From the NCBI RefSeq assembly GCF_026627255.1, contig NZ_JAPNLM010000019.1, forward strand, positions 62,001 through 126,000: DNA of 64,000 nucleotides. The letters run 5' to 3'. Both the position numbers and the translations under genes were made by a program. Each line of letters begins with the position of its first letter. The first letter of the stretch is position 1. The notes under the pieces are model-generated. The model saw only the letters and a program-made list of their open reading frames with translations, had not been told where the DNA came from and did no database searches. Of the stretch, positions 48,261-56,444 are shown in pieces. Origin of the DNA: Streptomyces antarcticus (lineage in GTDB: Bacteria > Actinomycetota > Actinomycetes > Streptomycetales > Streptomycetaceae).

Positions 48261-48641
48261 TCACTTCCCGAACAGTTCAAGGTAGGCGTGGCCGAGTACG
48301 GGGTAGAGAGCCCCGACCATCAGCACGATCCAGATGCCCACGACGGTCCAGAGCATCTGCTTCTGGTAGCGCGGGCCCTTGGACCAGAAGTCCACGGCGA
48401 TGACACGGAGACCGTTGAGCGCGTGGAACAGGATTGCGGCGACGAGGCCGTACTCCAGCAGCGCGACGATCGGCGTCTTGTAGGTAGCCACCACGTCGTC
48501 GTACGCCTCAGGGGAGACGCGGACGAGAGCGGTGTCGAGGACGTGTACGAACAGGAAGAAGAAGATGAGGACGCCGGTGACTCGATGAGCCACCCAGGAC
48601 CACATTCCTTCCCGGCCGCGGTACAACGTTCCAGCCGGCAC
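48261..48641 (-). CDS. sdhC: Succinate dehydrogenase cytochrome b556 subunit
   Basis: A 126-residue SdhC. The signature PAGTLYRGREGMWSWVAHRVTGVLIFFFLFVHVLDTALV contains the conserved Arg-Ser/Thr-Gly segment and a haem-ligand His; ILFHALNGLRVIAVDFW carries the second His region. Three transmembrane helices. GTG at 48641 follows GGAGGG at ideal spacing; the long upstream frame is not coding. First gene of the operon. A TACGAT hexamer on the minus strand (48730-48725) is a possible -10, but I found no matching -35. Confidence 0.94.
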   Translation of the reverse strand: MPAGTLYRGREGMWSWVAHRVTGVLIFFFLFVHVLDTALVRVSPEAYDDVVATYKTPIVALLEYGLVAAILFHALNGLRVIAVDFWSKGPRYQKQMLWTVVGIWIVLMVGALYPVLGHAYLELFGK

Positions 48642-48793
48642 GGAAAACCCTCCGGAAGCGGGGCGGGGGCCAGCCGGCTTCTTTGTCGGTCGGGCCCGGC
48701 CGGGTACGGTCCTCCGGCCCTGGACATCGTAGCGACGCTTTGTCGGTTCCCTTGCGCGGGGGTCATCGGTGTGATCAAACAGGCACGGACGGA

Positions 48794-49384
48794 CTATCCC
48801 ACAGGGGCAAATGGCCCGAATTCCTCCGCAGTCAGCCCATCGGCCGACGTGAGCCAGCGTGTCAGGTCCAGTAGCCGGGCCTGAGCGACCCTGCGCAGCT
48901 CGTCTGCGGAGATCGAGCGCTCCTCGTCCACCTCGTGCCCCGTCCGCCGTCGGATCGCCGCCAGCAGCTGGTCCGCCTGCTCCTCCGGGGGGTGCCCGTC
49001 GAGGCAGATCACGAAGGCGTGGCCGAACTTGCGTTCGTACTCGGCGTGGGCCGCGTCGAGGGCCAGCAGGGCGGCGTACGAGGCCCCGTGCTCCAGTTCC
49101 ACGGAGCTCTCGGCGGCCAGCGCCTCGGTCAGGTCCGCCTGGGAGAGGTCGTACGAGGCCTCGTCGGCGGCGGCGAGCAGCACGCCCGGGTCCGGGTAGG
49201 GGCGGTGCACGGCCAGCCGGTGGGCCCAGCGCCGGCTTCCGCAGCAGTGCAGCAGGGCGGCGTGGGCCGCCTCGGGGGAGAGGGCGTTGAACCGCGTCAG
49301 TCCGCGGCCGCGAGAGGGTTCGGAGCGTGCCCCGGACCTCTCGCCCGGACTTCGTCCGGAAGATGCCCCCTGGAAGGTGCCCAC
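48794..49384 (-). CDS. OHCU decarboxylase
   Basis: A 196-residue 2-oxo-4-hydroxy-4-carboxy-5-ureidoimidazoline decarboxylase-like protein, the last step from urate to allantoin. Family features are FNALSPEAAHAALLHCCGSRRWA near the start, with the conserved catalytic His region, and FVICLDGHPPEEQADQLLAAIRRRTGHEVDEE. The start is uncertain: GTG at 49384 has no clear ribosome-binding site and the first 28 residues are low-complexity; the conserved part begins at LTRFNAL, where a CTG (49300) could serve. No other urate genes are nearby. Confidence 0.82.
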   Translation of the reverse strand: MGTFQGASSGRSPGERSGARSEPSRGRGLTRFNALSPEAAHAALLHCCGSRRWAHRLAVHRPYPDPGVLLAAADEASYDLSQADLTEALAAESSVELEHGASYAALLALDAAHAEYERKFGHAFVICLDGHPPEEQADQLLAAIRRRTGHEVDEERSISADELRRVAQARLLDLTRWLTSADGLTAEEFGPFAPVG

Positions 49385-49818
49385 GGCGGCCTGTGCCGGA
49401 AGATGGCTGGACAGCGGGGGCTCCTCGGGGCGTGGCGCGGGTGTACCGCCACGCTAGCGACGTGGGGTCGGGTGTGTCGTACTCCCACGGGGAAATCACC
49501 CGGAAGAGAGCCGAAAGGATGACGTGGACGCCTGGTGCGGAGCGTGGGGCAGCCGTTCGAAGGACGCGCGGCCCGGCCGCGTGGAGCCGCGCGGGCGGGA
49601 CGGGAAGGGGAAGACGACCGAGGCCGCCACCCCCCACAGGAGAGGCCCCGGTCGCCGTCCGTCACGGACTCGTGCGACAAGCCCGTACCCCTGTCAGCGC
49701 CCCGAGTGCGTTTTGTGTCACACCTCGCTCCGCGCAGGGTTGGTTGCTGGTTGTACAACTCGTGGACGAAGGTGCGTGAAAGCCGTAACGTGCTGATTTG
49801 CGCCAGACGTACAGGACA
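49385..49818. other. Gene-free stretch upstream of sigma factor
   Basis: 434 bp between a minus-strand and a plus-strand gene. Short frames cross it but none has coding bias plus a start site. It must contain the promoters of both neighbours. GTTGTACAAC (49750-49759) is a perfect 10 bp palindrome about 60 bp before the sigma-factor start. Confidence 0.5.
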
Positions 49819-50601
49819 GTGAACGGGTTGGGGACTTTGCTGGGGGACGACGCGGAGCTGACCGCCGCGGTGCTCGCGGCACAGGACGGCGACGAGAACG
49901 CGTTCCGTGCTGTGTACCGCGCCGTGCACCCACGCCTGCTCGGATACGTACGCACGCTCGTCGGGGACGGCGACGCGGAGGACGTGACGTCCGAGGCCTG
50001 GCTGCAGATCGCCCGCGACCTCGACTCCTTCACCGGCGACGCCGACCGCTTCCGCGGCTGGGCCGCCCGGATCGCCCGCAACCGGGCCCTGGACCACATC
50101 CGCATGCGCGGCCGCCGCCCCGCCATCGGCGGGGACGACACCGAACTCACCGGTTGGGCGGCCGAGTGCGACACCGCGGGCGCGGCCATGGAGTCGCTCT
50201 CCACCGGCTCGACCATGGCCCTCATCGCCCAGCTCCCCCAGGACCAGGCGGAGGCCGTCGTCCTGCGCGTCGTGGTCGGCCTCGACGCCAAGACCGCCGC
50301 CGAGACCCTCGGCAAGCGGCCCGGAGCCGTACGCACCGCCGCGCACCGGGGCCTGAAGCGGCTGGCTGAGCTGCTGGGCGCGCAAGGCGTGACGGGCGAC
50401 TTCGGGCCGGACGGGGAAACGGAACCGGAACCGGACTCGGACGGGCGGGCCCGGGTCGGCCATAATGCCGGTGGCCAGGCACGGGACGGCGGGGGCGGGA
50501 GGGATCTCGACGCCGTACCCGCACAGCGTGGCCGTGGCGGGGGCCTCGTAGAACAAACCGGTGTGACGCATTCACGTTGGCGGACGCAGAAGGACATGTG
50601 A
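49819..50601 (+). CDS. ECF-type RNA polymerase sigma factor
   Basis: A 260-residue sigma-70 family protein. Region 2 runs from about residue 22 (AFRAVYRAVHPRLLGYVRTLVGDGDAEDVTSEAWLQIARDL, then FRGWAARIARNRALDHIR for the -10-binding helix). Region 4 contains LPQDQAEAVVLRVVVGLDAKTAAETLGKRPGAVRTAAHRGLKRLAE. The C-terminal 70 residues are a disordered extension. GTG at 49819 matches the typical N-terminus (NGLGTLLGDDAELTAAV); a TTG at 49798 is possible. The stop overlaps the next gene's ATG by one base (TGATG), which suggests the downstream membrane protein is its partner. Confidence 0.9.
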   Translation: MNGLGTLLGDDAELTAAVLAAQDGDENAFRAVYRAVHPRLLGYVRTLVGDGDAEDVTSEAWLQIARDLDSFTGDADRFRGWAARIARNRALDHIRMRGRRPAIGGDDTELTGWAAECDTAGAAMESLSTGSTMALIAQLPQDQAEAVVLRVVVGLDAKTAAETLGKRPGAVRTAAHRGLKRLAELLGAQGVTGDFGPDGETEPEPDSDGRARVGHNAGGQARDGGGGRDLDAVPAQRGRGGGLVEQTGVTHSRWRTQKDM

Positions 50602-51716
50602 TGGCCGACGAGCGCGACAGGTGGCTGGACAGAGCCGCGGCGGACAGACTGCTGCGCGGAGAACCGGCGCAACCTGTGGGACCGGCCGCCGATCCGCACG
50701 CCCGAGCACGGGCCGCCCGCCTGCGCGCGGCCCTCGACGCCCTGGCCGAGCCCTCGCCCGCCCGCGGGGAACTGCCCGGCGAGGCCGCGGCGGTCGCCGC
50801 CTTCCGCGCGGCGCACGCCACGCGCGGCGCGGCGGCCGCCGCTGGCCGGCCGCCGGCCGCCGCCTCCCGGGAAGCGCTGCTCGACCTCGGCCGCCTCACC
50901 CCCGTCGCGGCGCCCCGCTCCCGGCGGCACGTCCGGTTCGGCCTCGCGGCCGCCCTGGCGAGCGTCGCGGTGGGCGGTCTGGCCGCCGCGGCCGGAGCCG
51001 GGCTGCTGGACCAGAACCGGTCCGACAGCGCGGGACCCGTACCGGCGATGTCGGTCAGCGCCGACGACGACGCGGCCCCGGACGCCGACGGCGCCCTCCC
51101 CACCCTCGTCCCCCAGCCGCGGCCCACCACGCTCCGGGACGGCGCGACCGTCCAGCCCGACCCGGGCGGCGTCACCGCGACGCCGGAAGCGGACGGGCGT
51201 ACGGAGGCCGGCGCCGCGGCCACCGCCGGAACCGGAACCCCGTTCGGAGGGCTCGCAGCCGGCGGCACCGGCAAGGACCCCGGCAGCGGCACCCAGGACG
51301 GTGCCGCCGCGGGCAAGGGCGACGCGGGCGCCGCCGAGGGCAACCGGGACACCTTCGCCGACGCCGGCAGCAAGGAGCGCGACGACGACCGGGCGAAGCG
51401 CCGGGCGGCGACCCTCTGCGAGGACTACCGGGCGGGACACCTCGACAAGGACCGCCGCGAGAAGCTTTCGAACCTGGCCCGGGGTCTCTCCCGCATCCCG
51501 CGCTACTGCGAGGCGCTGCTCGACGGGGTCACCGACGCCGGCGGCATGCCCGGCGACGCAACCGGCGCACCCAGCCGCTCGGGCGGATCGGGTACGACCG
51601 GCGGTTCGGGCGGGAGCGGCGGTCCGGGCGGGGACGGCGGCGGCGACGGCGTCTTCCGGGCCCCGACCCTGACCCCGGCGCTGCCGGGCGGTTCGGGCCT
51701 GCGCGACCGTCGCTGA
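50601..51716 (+). CDS. Single-pass membrane protein, probable sigma-factor partner
   Basis: A 371-residue protein I cannot assign to a family. The first 105 residues are a cytoplasmic helical region (DRWLDRAAADRLLRGEPAQ, ARLRAALDALAEPSP). One transmembrane helix follows (HVRFGLAAALASVAVGGLAAAAGAGLL), then about 230 outer residues, Gly/Ala/Asp-rich except for a conserved-looking patch with two Cys (RRAATLCEDYRAGHLDKDRREKLSNLARGLSRIPRYCEALL). The coupling (TGATG overlap) and topology suggest an anti-sigma factor for the preceding sigma protein, but no zinc-binding anti-sigma motif is present. Confidence 0.8.
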   Translation: MADERDRWLDRAAADRLLRGEPAQPVGPAADPHARARAARLRAALDALAEPSPARGELPGEAAAVAAFRAAHATRGAAAAAGRPPAAASREALLDLGRLTPVAAPRSRRHVRFGLAAALASVAVGGLAAAAGAGLLDQNRSDSAGPVPAMSVSADDDAAPDADGALPTLVPQPRPTTLRDGATVQPDPGGVTATPEADGRTEAGAAATAGTGTPFGGLAAGGTGKDPGSGTQDGAAAGKGDAGAAEGNRDTFADAGSKERDDDRAKRRAATLCEDYRAGHLDKDRREKLSNLARGLSRIPRYCEALLDGVTDAGGMPGDATGAPSRSGGSGTTGGSGGSGGPGGDGGGDGVFRAPTLTPALPGGSGLRDRR

Positions 51717-51910
51717 TCAGTGTGCTGACCTGCCTGTAACACTTTTCGAACCCGTGACGCAGTACGTATCGAGCCGACTGGTCATCGGCCGCGCATGAGC
51801 CGGGGTTCCCCCCGTACCCCTGGGCTCTGCGCAACCGGCGCGGGCGGGGCACGTTCCCCCGGCCCTGCCCGCGCCCTTTACTTCCGACCGCTCGCGCGGC
51901 TCGGCGGACG

Positions 51911-52807
51911 TCACCAGTAGACGACGACCTTGTCGCCGACCTGGACCTGGTCGAACAGGGCCGACAGCTTTCCCTTGTCCCGGACGTTGACGCAGCCGTG
52001 CGAGGCGCCGGCGTAGCCGCGGGCCGCGAAGTCGGCCGAGTAGTGCACCGCCTGGCCGCCGCTGAAGAACATCGCGTAGGGCATCGGCGTGTGGTAGATC
52101 GTCGACGTCCATTCCTTGGCCTTCCAGCCCACGTTGAACACACCCTCGCGGGTCGGGGTGTTCTCCGAGCCGAAGCGCACGTCCATCGTCGAGACGACCT
52201 TGCCGTCGATCATCCAGGCGAGGGTGCGGCTCTCCTTGCTGATGCACATCACCCGGCCCTCCATACAGCGCGCGTCCGGGGCGTCCGGCTCGTTGACGGT
52301 CGGCGGGCGCAGCTCGTCGGCGGTGGGCTCCTTGGTGGCGGCCTGGATCTTCTTCCAGGTGGGCTCGTCCACCGACCCGGTCGGGGTCAGACCGTTCTTC
52401 GACTGGAAGGACTTGACCGCGGAGGTCGTCTTGGAGCCGTAGAAGCCGGTCGGCGCGACCGACATCAGCTTGAGCTGCTTCAGGCGCGCCTGGAGCTCGC
52501 GCACCTGCTCGCTGTCGTCGCCGTTGGCCATGACCTGCCTGACCGTCGGCGACGGCGAGGTGGAGGCGGAGGCGGAGGCGGACGGCGAGGCCGACTTCGA
52601 GGCGGAGGGCGAGGCCGACTTCGACGGCTCGCCCGGCTTGTTGTCGGCGGTCGGCGAGGCGTCGGGGGAGGCGCCCGCCGTGGGCGAGGCGGAAACCGAC
52701 GAAGAGGAGCCCGAGGACTCCGACTTCTGCGGTCCGCAGGCGGTCGCGGCGAGCGCGACGGCGGTGACCACCCCAAGCGTGCGGATTATGACTCTCTGGC
52801 GTTGCAT
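51911..52807 (-). CDS. L,D-transpeptidase lipoprotein with peptidoglycan-binding domain
   Basis: A 298-residue exported enzyme. A signal peptide (VIIRTLGVVTAVALAATAC) ends in a lipobox with Cys near residue 24. A Ser/Pro/Ala linker with SASPSASKSASPSAS repeats follows, then a PG_binding_1 domain (VRELQARLKQLKLMSVAPTGFYGSKTTSAVKSFQSKNGLTPTG) and a YkuD domain with the catalytic Cys in ASHGCVNVRD. It makes 3-3 cross-links in peptidoglycan. The ATG at 52807 follows GGGGGAA. Monocistronic by position. Confidence 0.93.
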   Translation of the reverse strand: MQRQRVIIRTLGVVTAVALAATACGPQKSESSGSSSSVSASPTAGASPDASPTADNKPGEPSKSASPSASKSASPSASASASTSPSPTVRQVMANGDDSEQVRELQARLKQLKLMSVAPTGFYGSKTTSAVKSFQSKNGLTPTGSVDEPTWKKIQAATKEPTADELRPPTVNEPDAPDARCMEGRVMCISKESRTLAWMIDGKVVSTMDVRFGSENTPTREGVFNVGWKAKEWTSTIYHTPMPYAMFFSGGQAVHYSADFAARGYAGASHGCVNVRDKGKLSALFDQVQVGDKVVVYW

Positions 52808-53202
52808 TGCATTCCCCCGATTTCTACGTCGTGTAAGTAGGTGATGCCTGGGGCGCGCGGAGAGTTGCACAGAGTCCCGGGATGTTGCGCCATTGTGACC
52901 GGGGGCCGCCCGCCGCCGTTCGAAGGCGTGCGGGGCGGGGCGCGCCCAGCGGTGGCCGGGGAAGGTTCTATCAGTCCCGGACCCGGTCGTTCCACGCGAA
53001 AACGGCCGACGGCGCGCACCGTGAACGGAATTCCGGTCGAACGGGCCCGCAACCCCGGCGACCTGACGGAGTGGGGCACGATCACCCGATCAGGTGTTCC
53101 GGGAGGCGTGCGGGACGTGCACGGGAGGCGTACGGGACGGCCGGTTCCAGTGGGTGAAACAGGGTGGCGTGACAGGTGCAACCCTGTGCGACACTCCTGC
53201 AC
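52808..53202. other. Divergent spacer with direct and inverted repeats
   Basis: 395 bp between the L,D-transpeptidase and LysE genes; no gene seen. A 17 bp direct repeat (53101-53117 and 53123-53139, one mismatch) is followed by ACAGGGT (53159-53165) and ACCCTGT (53181-53187), a 7 bp inverted repeat ending 15 bp before the LysE ATG. Confidence 0.55.
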
Positions 53203-53853
53203 ATGCTGGGTGTGACAGATCTTCCGACGTACCTCGCCGGCCTGGTGCTGATGGTGCTGCTGCCGGGGCCGAACTCGCTCTACGTGCTGTCCGTGGCGGC
53301 GCGCGGCGGGGTGAAAGAGGGCTACAAGGCCGCCTCCGGGGTGTTCACCGGCGACGCGGTCCTGATGGTGCTGACCGCCGCCGGCGCGGGCGCGCTGCTC
53401 CAGGCGAGCCCGCTGCTGTTCGCCGTGGTGAAGTTCCTCGGCGCCGGCTACCTGGCGTGGCTGGCCGTGGGGATGATGCGGACCGCCCGGGCCATGTGGC
53501 GCGCGCGCGGGGCCACGCAGGAGGAGTTGCTGACCGGCGCCGAACCGGAGGGCGGCGCCGGGCGGCCCTACCGGCGGGCGCTATTGGTGAGCCTGGTCAA
53601 CCCGAAGGCCATCCTGTTCCTGCTGTCCTTCTTCGTGCAGTTCGTCGACCCCGGGTACGCCTACCCGGCGCTGTCGTTCCTGCTGCTCGGCACGGTCTCG
53701 CAGCTGGTGAGCTTCCTCTACCTGTCCACCCTGATCTTCACCGGGACCCGGCTGTCGGCCGCCTTCCGCCGCCGCAAGCGGCTGTCGGCCTGGGCGACTT
53801 CGGCGGCCGGCGTGCTGTTCCTGGGCTTCGCGGCCAAGCTCGCCGTCAGCTGA
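53203..53853 (+). CDS. LysE/RhtB-family exporter
   Basis: A 216-residue amino-acid exporter with six predicted helices. The family signature LPGPNSLYVLSVAARGGVKEGYKAASGVFTGDA lies in the first loop, and RRALLVSLVNPKAILFLLSFFVQF in the middle. The closest character is LeuE-like (leucine/neutral amino acids); the exact substrate is uncertain. The ATG at 53203 has no Shine-Dalgarno sequence; GACACT ends 7 nt upstream and may be a -10, so a leaderless mRNA is possible. An in-frame GTG at 53176 is an alternative. Its end overlaps the convergent polysialyltransferase-like gene by 8 bp. Confidence 0.9.
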   Translation: MLGVTDLPTYLAGLVLMVLLPGPNSLYVLSVAARGGVKEGYKAASGVFTGDAVLMVLTAAGAGALLQASPLLFAVVKFLGAGYLAWLAVGMMRTARAMWRARGATQEELLTGAEPEGGAGRPYRRALLVSLVNPKAILFLLSFFVQFVDPGYAYPALSFLLLGTVSQLVSFLYLSTLIFTGTRLSAAFRRRKRLSAWATSAAGVLFLGFAAKLAVS

Positions 53854-55258
53854 GCGGGGGGCCCGCGCGCCCCGTACGCCTCAGCCGCGCGAGCCGCCGT
53901 ACCGCCCGGCGCACCCTCGGGCTGCGCGGCAGGAACGCCAGCCGGGCGGGGACACCGCCGGGCAGCCCCAGCACGGTCAGCCGGCGCCGGGTCACGTACC
54001 GCAGGGCTTCGGGGCCGGCCCGCCCGGCGAGGTGGGCCTCGGCCTCCGCCCGGCGGGCCGCCAGGATCCGCGGCTGCATCGTGAACCCGACCGCGGTGAG
54101 GAGCCCGGCCAGCTCGGCCCGGACCCGCTCGGGGCCGGGGGGCGTCCAGGCGCGGACCGCGTCCGGGTCCGCCAGGTCGGGGAGCAGGGCGTCGACCAGG
54201 GCCAGCGGAACGCGGTTGCTGTTCGCGTACGGGGTCAGGCGGGCCAGCACCGTGTCCGTGCCGGTGCGGGCGACGGGGAGCCCGTACAGGGTGGCGGCGG
54301 TCAGCAGGCCCGTGGAGAAGCAGCCGACGACCAGCGCGGGCCGCAGCCGCTGGTAGAGCGTCTCGGCCAGCACCGGGGCGGCGGCCACGATCAGCCGGAC
54401 CCCGAGCAGCTCGGCCTCCCGCTCGGCTTCGCGGGAGTACGCGGCCGGGGCGCCGGGGTGCGGTTTGAAGACCAGCACGCGGTGGCCGAGGGCGTGCGCG
54501 CCGCGGACCATGTCCCCGTGCAGCCGCTCCTCCTCGTCGGGGGTCATCAGGTCCAGCGCGGAGAGGTACTGGCCGAGGAGGAGGACCGGGCGGCCGGCGG
54601 GGCCTTCGGGGTCCGCGAGTCCTTCGAGGCCGGCGACTCCTTCGACTCCTTCGAGGCCTTCGAGGTCCGCGCGTTCCGCGAGTTCCGCGAGCACCTTCAG
54701 GAGGGGCTCCGCGGGCAGCGGCTCCGACCGTACCCCGAACTCCGTCAGCAGCAGCGGCTCCAGACCCGGCACCAGGTCCGGGTGGAGCACCCGCCGCACC
54801 CGCGTCCCGAGCTGGGGTTCGAGCCGGAAGCGGGTGGGTCCGTAGCTCATCAGCCCGTCGGCGTAGACGTCGATGGCCGCGCCGGGGAAGAGCCGGCACA
54901 GGGTCTGGGCGGGCGGCACCTGGAGCGACTCCACGACCAGCTCGACCCGCTCGTCGCCAAGGCCCCACAGGCCGCGCAACTGCCGTTCCCACAGCGGGAC
55001 GTCCTCCGCGCGCGGGGCCCAGGTGCTCGGGTGCTGCGGTGCGATGACGGCGTTCCAGTCGAGCACCTCGTCGAAGCGGGCGCGCAGCACGGCGAAGCCC
55101 GGCAGGTCCGCGAGCCCGGGGGTGACCTCGGCGGTCACGGCGTGGTTGCTGGTCAGCAGGACGCGGCGGCCGGCGGGCGGGAAGGCGCCCGCGTCGATGC
55201 CGGCCGCGAGGGTGGCGGCGCCGTAGAGGGTCGAGGCCAGGAAGATCTGGGTGGGCAT
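53846..55258 (-). CDS. Polysialyltransferase-family glycosyltransferase
   Basis: A 470-residue protein of the alpha-2,8-polysialyltransferase (POLYST/GT52-like) type. The start TQIFLASTLYGAATLAAGID is typical; LLLGQYLSALDLMTPDEEERLHGDM, VLVFKPHPGAP and VVGCFSTGLLTAATLYGLPVAR correspond to the family's conserved blocks, with the HP motif and acceptor Ser/Thr region. It should add nonulosonic acid residues from the CMP-sugar made by the neuA-like gene nearby. The Leu-Glu-Gly repeat (about residues 195-215) is odd. ATG at 55258 overlaps the GT2 stop by one base (TGATG). Confidence 0.85.
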   Translation of the reverse strand: MPTQIFLASTLYGAATLAAGIDAGAFPPAGRRVLLTSNHAVTAEVTPGLADLPGFAVLRARFDEVLDWNAVIAPQHPSTWAPRAEDVPLWERQLRGLWGLGDERVELVVESLQVPPAQTLCRLFPGAAIDVYADGLMSYGPTRFRLEPQLGTRVRRVLHPDLVPGLEPLLLTEFGVRSEPLPAEPLLKVLAELAERADLEGLEGVEGVAGLEGLADPEGPAGRPVLLLGQYLSALDLMTPDEEERLHGDMVRGAHALGHRVLVFKPHPGAPAAYSREAEREAELLGVRLIVAAAPVLAETLYQRLRPALVVGCFSTGLLTAATLYGLPVARTGTDTVLARLTPYANSNRVPLALVDALLPDLADPDAVRAWTPPGPERVRAELAGLLTAVGFTMQPRILAARRAEAEAHLAGRAGPEALRYVTRRRLTVLGLPGGVPARLAFLPRSPRVRRAVRRLARLRRTGRAGPPLS

Positions 55259-56268
55259 CAGGCGGCCGCTCCCCGCGGGGTGCGGAGGCCGAGCGGGCGA
55301 CGGCCCAGCGGGCGGTGCGCCCGGCGCACCCGGCGCAGCAGGGTGGAGCGCTCCAGGTCCATCGAGTCCAGGACACGGTCCAGTACGTCCTGCGGCATGC
55401 GCCCGAGTGCGGCCGTGCTCATCGTGCGGAGTTTCCTGGCCACGGCCGGTTCGTACCTTTCGATGGATCCGAAATGGTGGGCGATGATTGCGCAATATGT
55501 TCGTACGGCTTTCGGCATCAGCCGGTCCGATTCTCGGTCCGTCGCGGTTTCCGCGAGGACTTGATCGAATGCGCGGATGAAATCGAGCTGCCGTTCGTCT
55601 CCGATGTGCGTCAGCGAGGTGGAAACCCCGCGACGGTAGAAGATTCCGGGCATTCCGACGGTCGCGAAGGATTCCGCCTCCCGGTGCAGCCGCCAGATCC
55701 ACGGCCGGTCCTCCGCCGTCCGCAGCCCGTCGGTGAAGCGCAGTACCCCCCGGTCCAGCAGCCGCCGGTGGTACATGCCGGCCCAGGCGTACGGGTAGTC
55801 CACCGACGTGGCCCGGTCGGCGGGCAGGATCGCGGTGCGCGGATCGGCGACGATCGACTGGGGTCCGTACGGGACGCGCTGCACGCTCCGGGCCCGACCG
55901 GTGCACTGCACGTGGTCGGTGCGGACGAAGTCGCAGCTCAGGTCCTCGATGGCGGCCAGCGTCCGGGCCAGGTGACCGGGGGCCAGCCAGTCGTCCCCGT
56001 CCAGGAAGGCGAGGTACTCGCCGCGCGCCGCGTCCAGCCCGGTGTTCCGCGCGGTGGCCAGGCCGCCGTTGCGCCCGTGCCGGAGGAGGACCGCGCCGGG
56101 CAGCGTGCGGGCCGCGCGTTCCAGCAGGTCGCCCGTCCCGTCCGTCGAGCAGTCGTCGACGAGGAGGAACTCGAAATCGTCCCGGGCGTTGGCTTCGAGG
56201 CTCCTCAGGACATCCGGTGCGTACGTCCGCACGTTGTAGAACGGCACGACAACAGAGAGCTTGGGCAC
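55258..56268 (-). CDS. Family 2 glycosyltransferase
   Basis: A 336-residue GT-A fold glycosyltransferase. KLSVVVPFYNVRTYAPDVLRSL starts the domain; the first Asp pair is in LLVDDCSTDGTGDLL; the DxD is in YLAFLDGDDWLAPGHL. A C-terminal stretch with LERSTLLRRVRRAHRPLGRRPLG is basic and may contact the membrane. GTG at 56268 lacks a ribosome-binding site, while TACCGT ends 8 nt upstream as a possible -10; leaderless expression is plausible. First gene of a two-gene minus-strand unit with the polysialyltransferase, divergent from the rest of the glycan cluster. Confidence 0.9.
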   Translation of the reverse strand: MPKLSVVVPFYNVRTYAPDVLRSLEANARDDFEFLLVDDCSTDGTGDLLERAARTLPGAVLLRHGRNGGLATARNTGLDAARGEYLAFLDGDDWLAPGHLARTLAAIEDLSCDFVRTDHVQCTGRARSVQRVPYGPQSIVADPRTAILPADRATSVDYPYAWAGMYHRRLLDRGVLRFTDGLRTAEDRPWIWRLHREAESFATVGMPGIFYRRGVSTSLTHIGDERQLDFIRAFDQVLAETATDRESDRLMPKAVRTYCAIIAHHFGSIERYEPAVARKLRTMSTAALGRMPQDVLDRVLDSMDLERSTLLRRVRRAHRPLGRRPLGLRTPRGAAA

Positions 56269-56444
56269 TCACGGGACGGTAGGGGCCCGTCCGGCATTCA
56301 CCGTGACCCCCGTGCGGATTCCATGTGAACGACGCGGGGCGGGCGCGTAAACCCGCGCGCTTTCGCATGTCGTCGACTGGTTGTTAACCCGCTGTTGTGC
56401 GGTCGTTGGGCCGGTCGGCGGCGCCGCGGAATAGTTTCTGCCGC

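Noticed and set aside
49750..49759. GTTGTACAAC palindrome as a defined regulator site
   Set aside because: Only 10 bp and not linked to recognisable promoter boxes; it could occur by chance.
49327..49779. 150-codon plus-strand frame before the sigma factor
   Set aside because: No ribosome-binding site, no coding bias and no recognisable domain; the first part is antisense to the OHCU decarboxylase gene.
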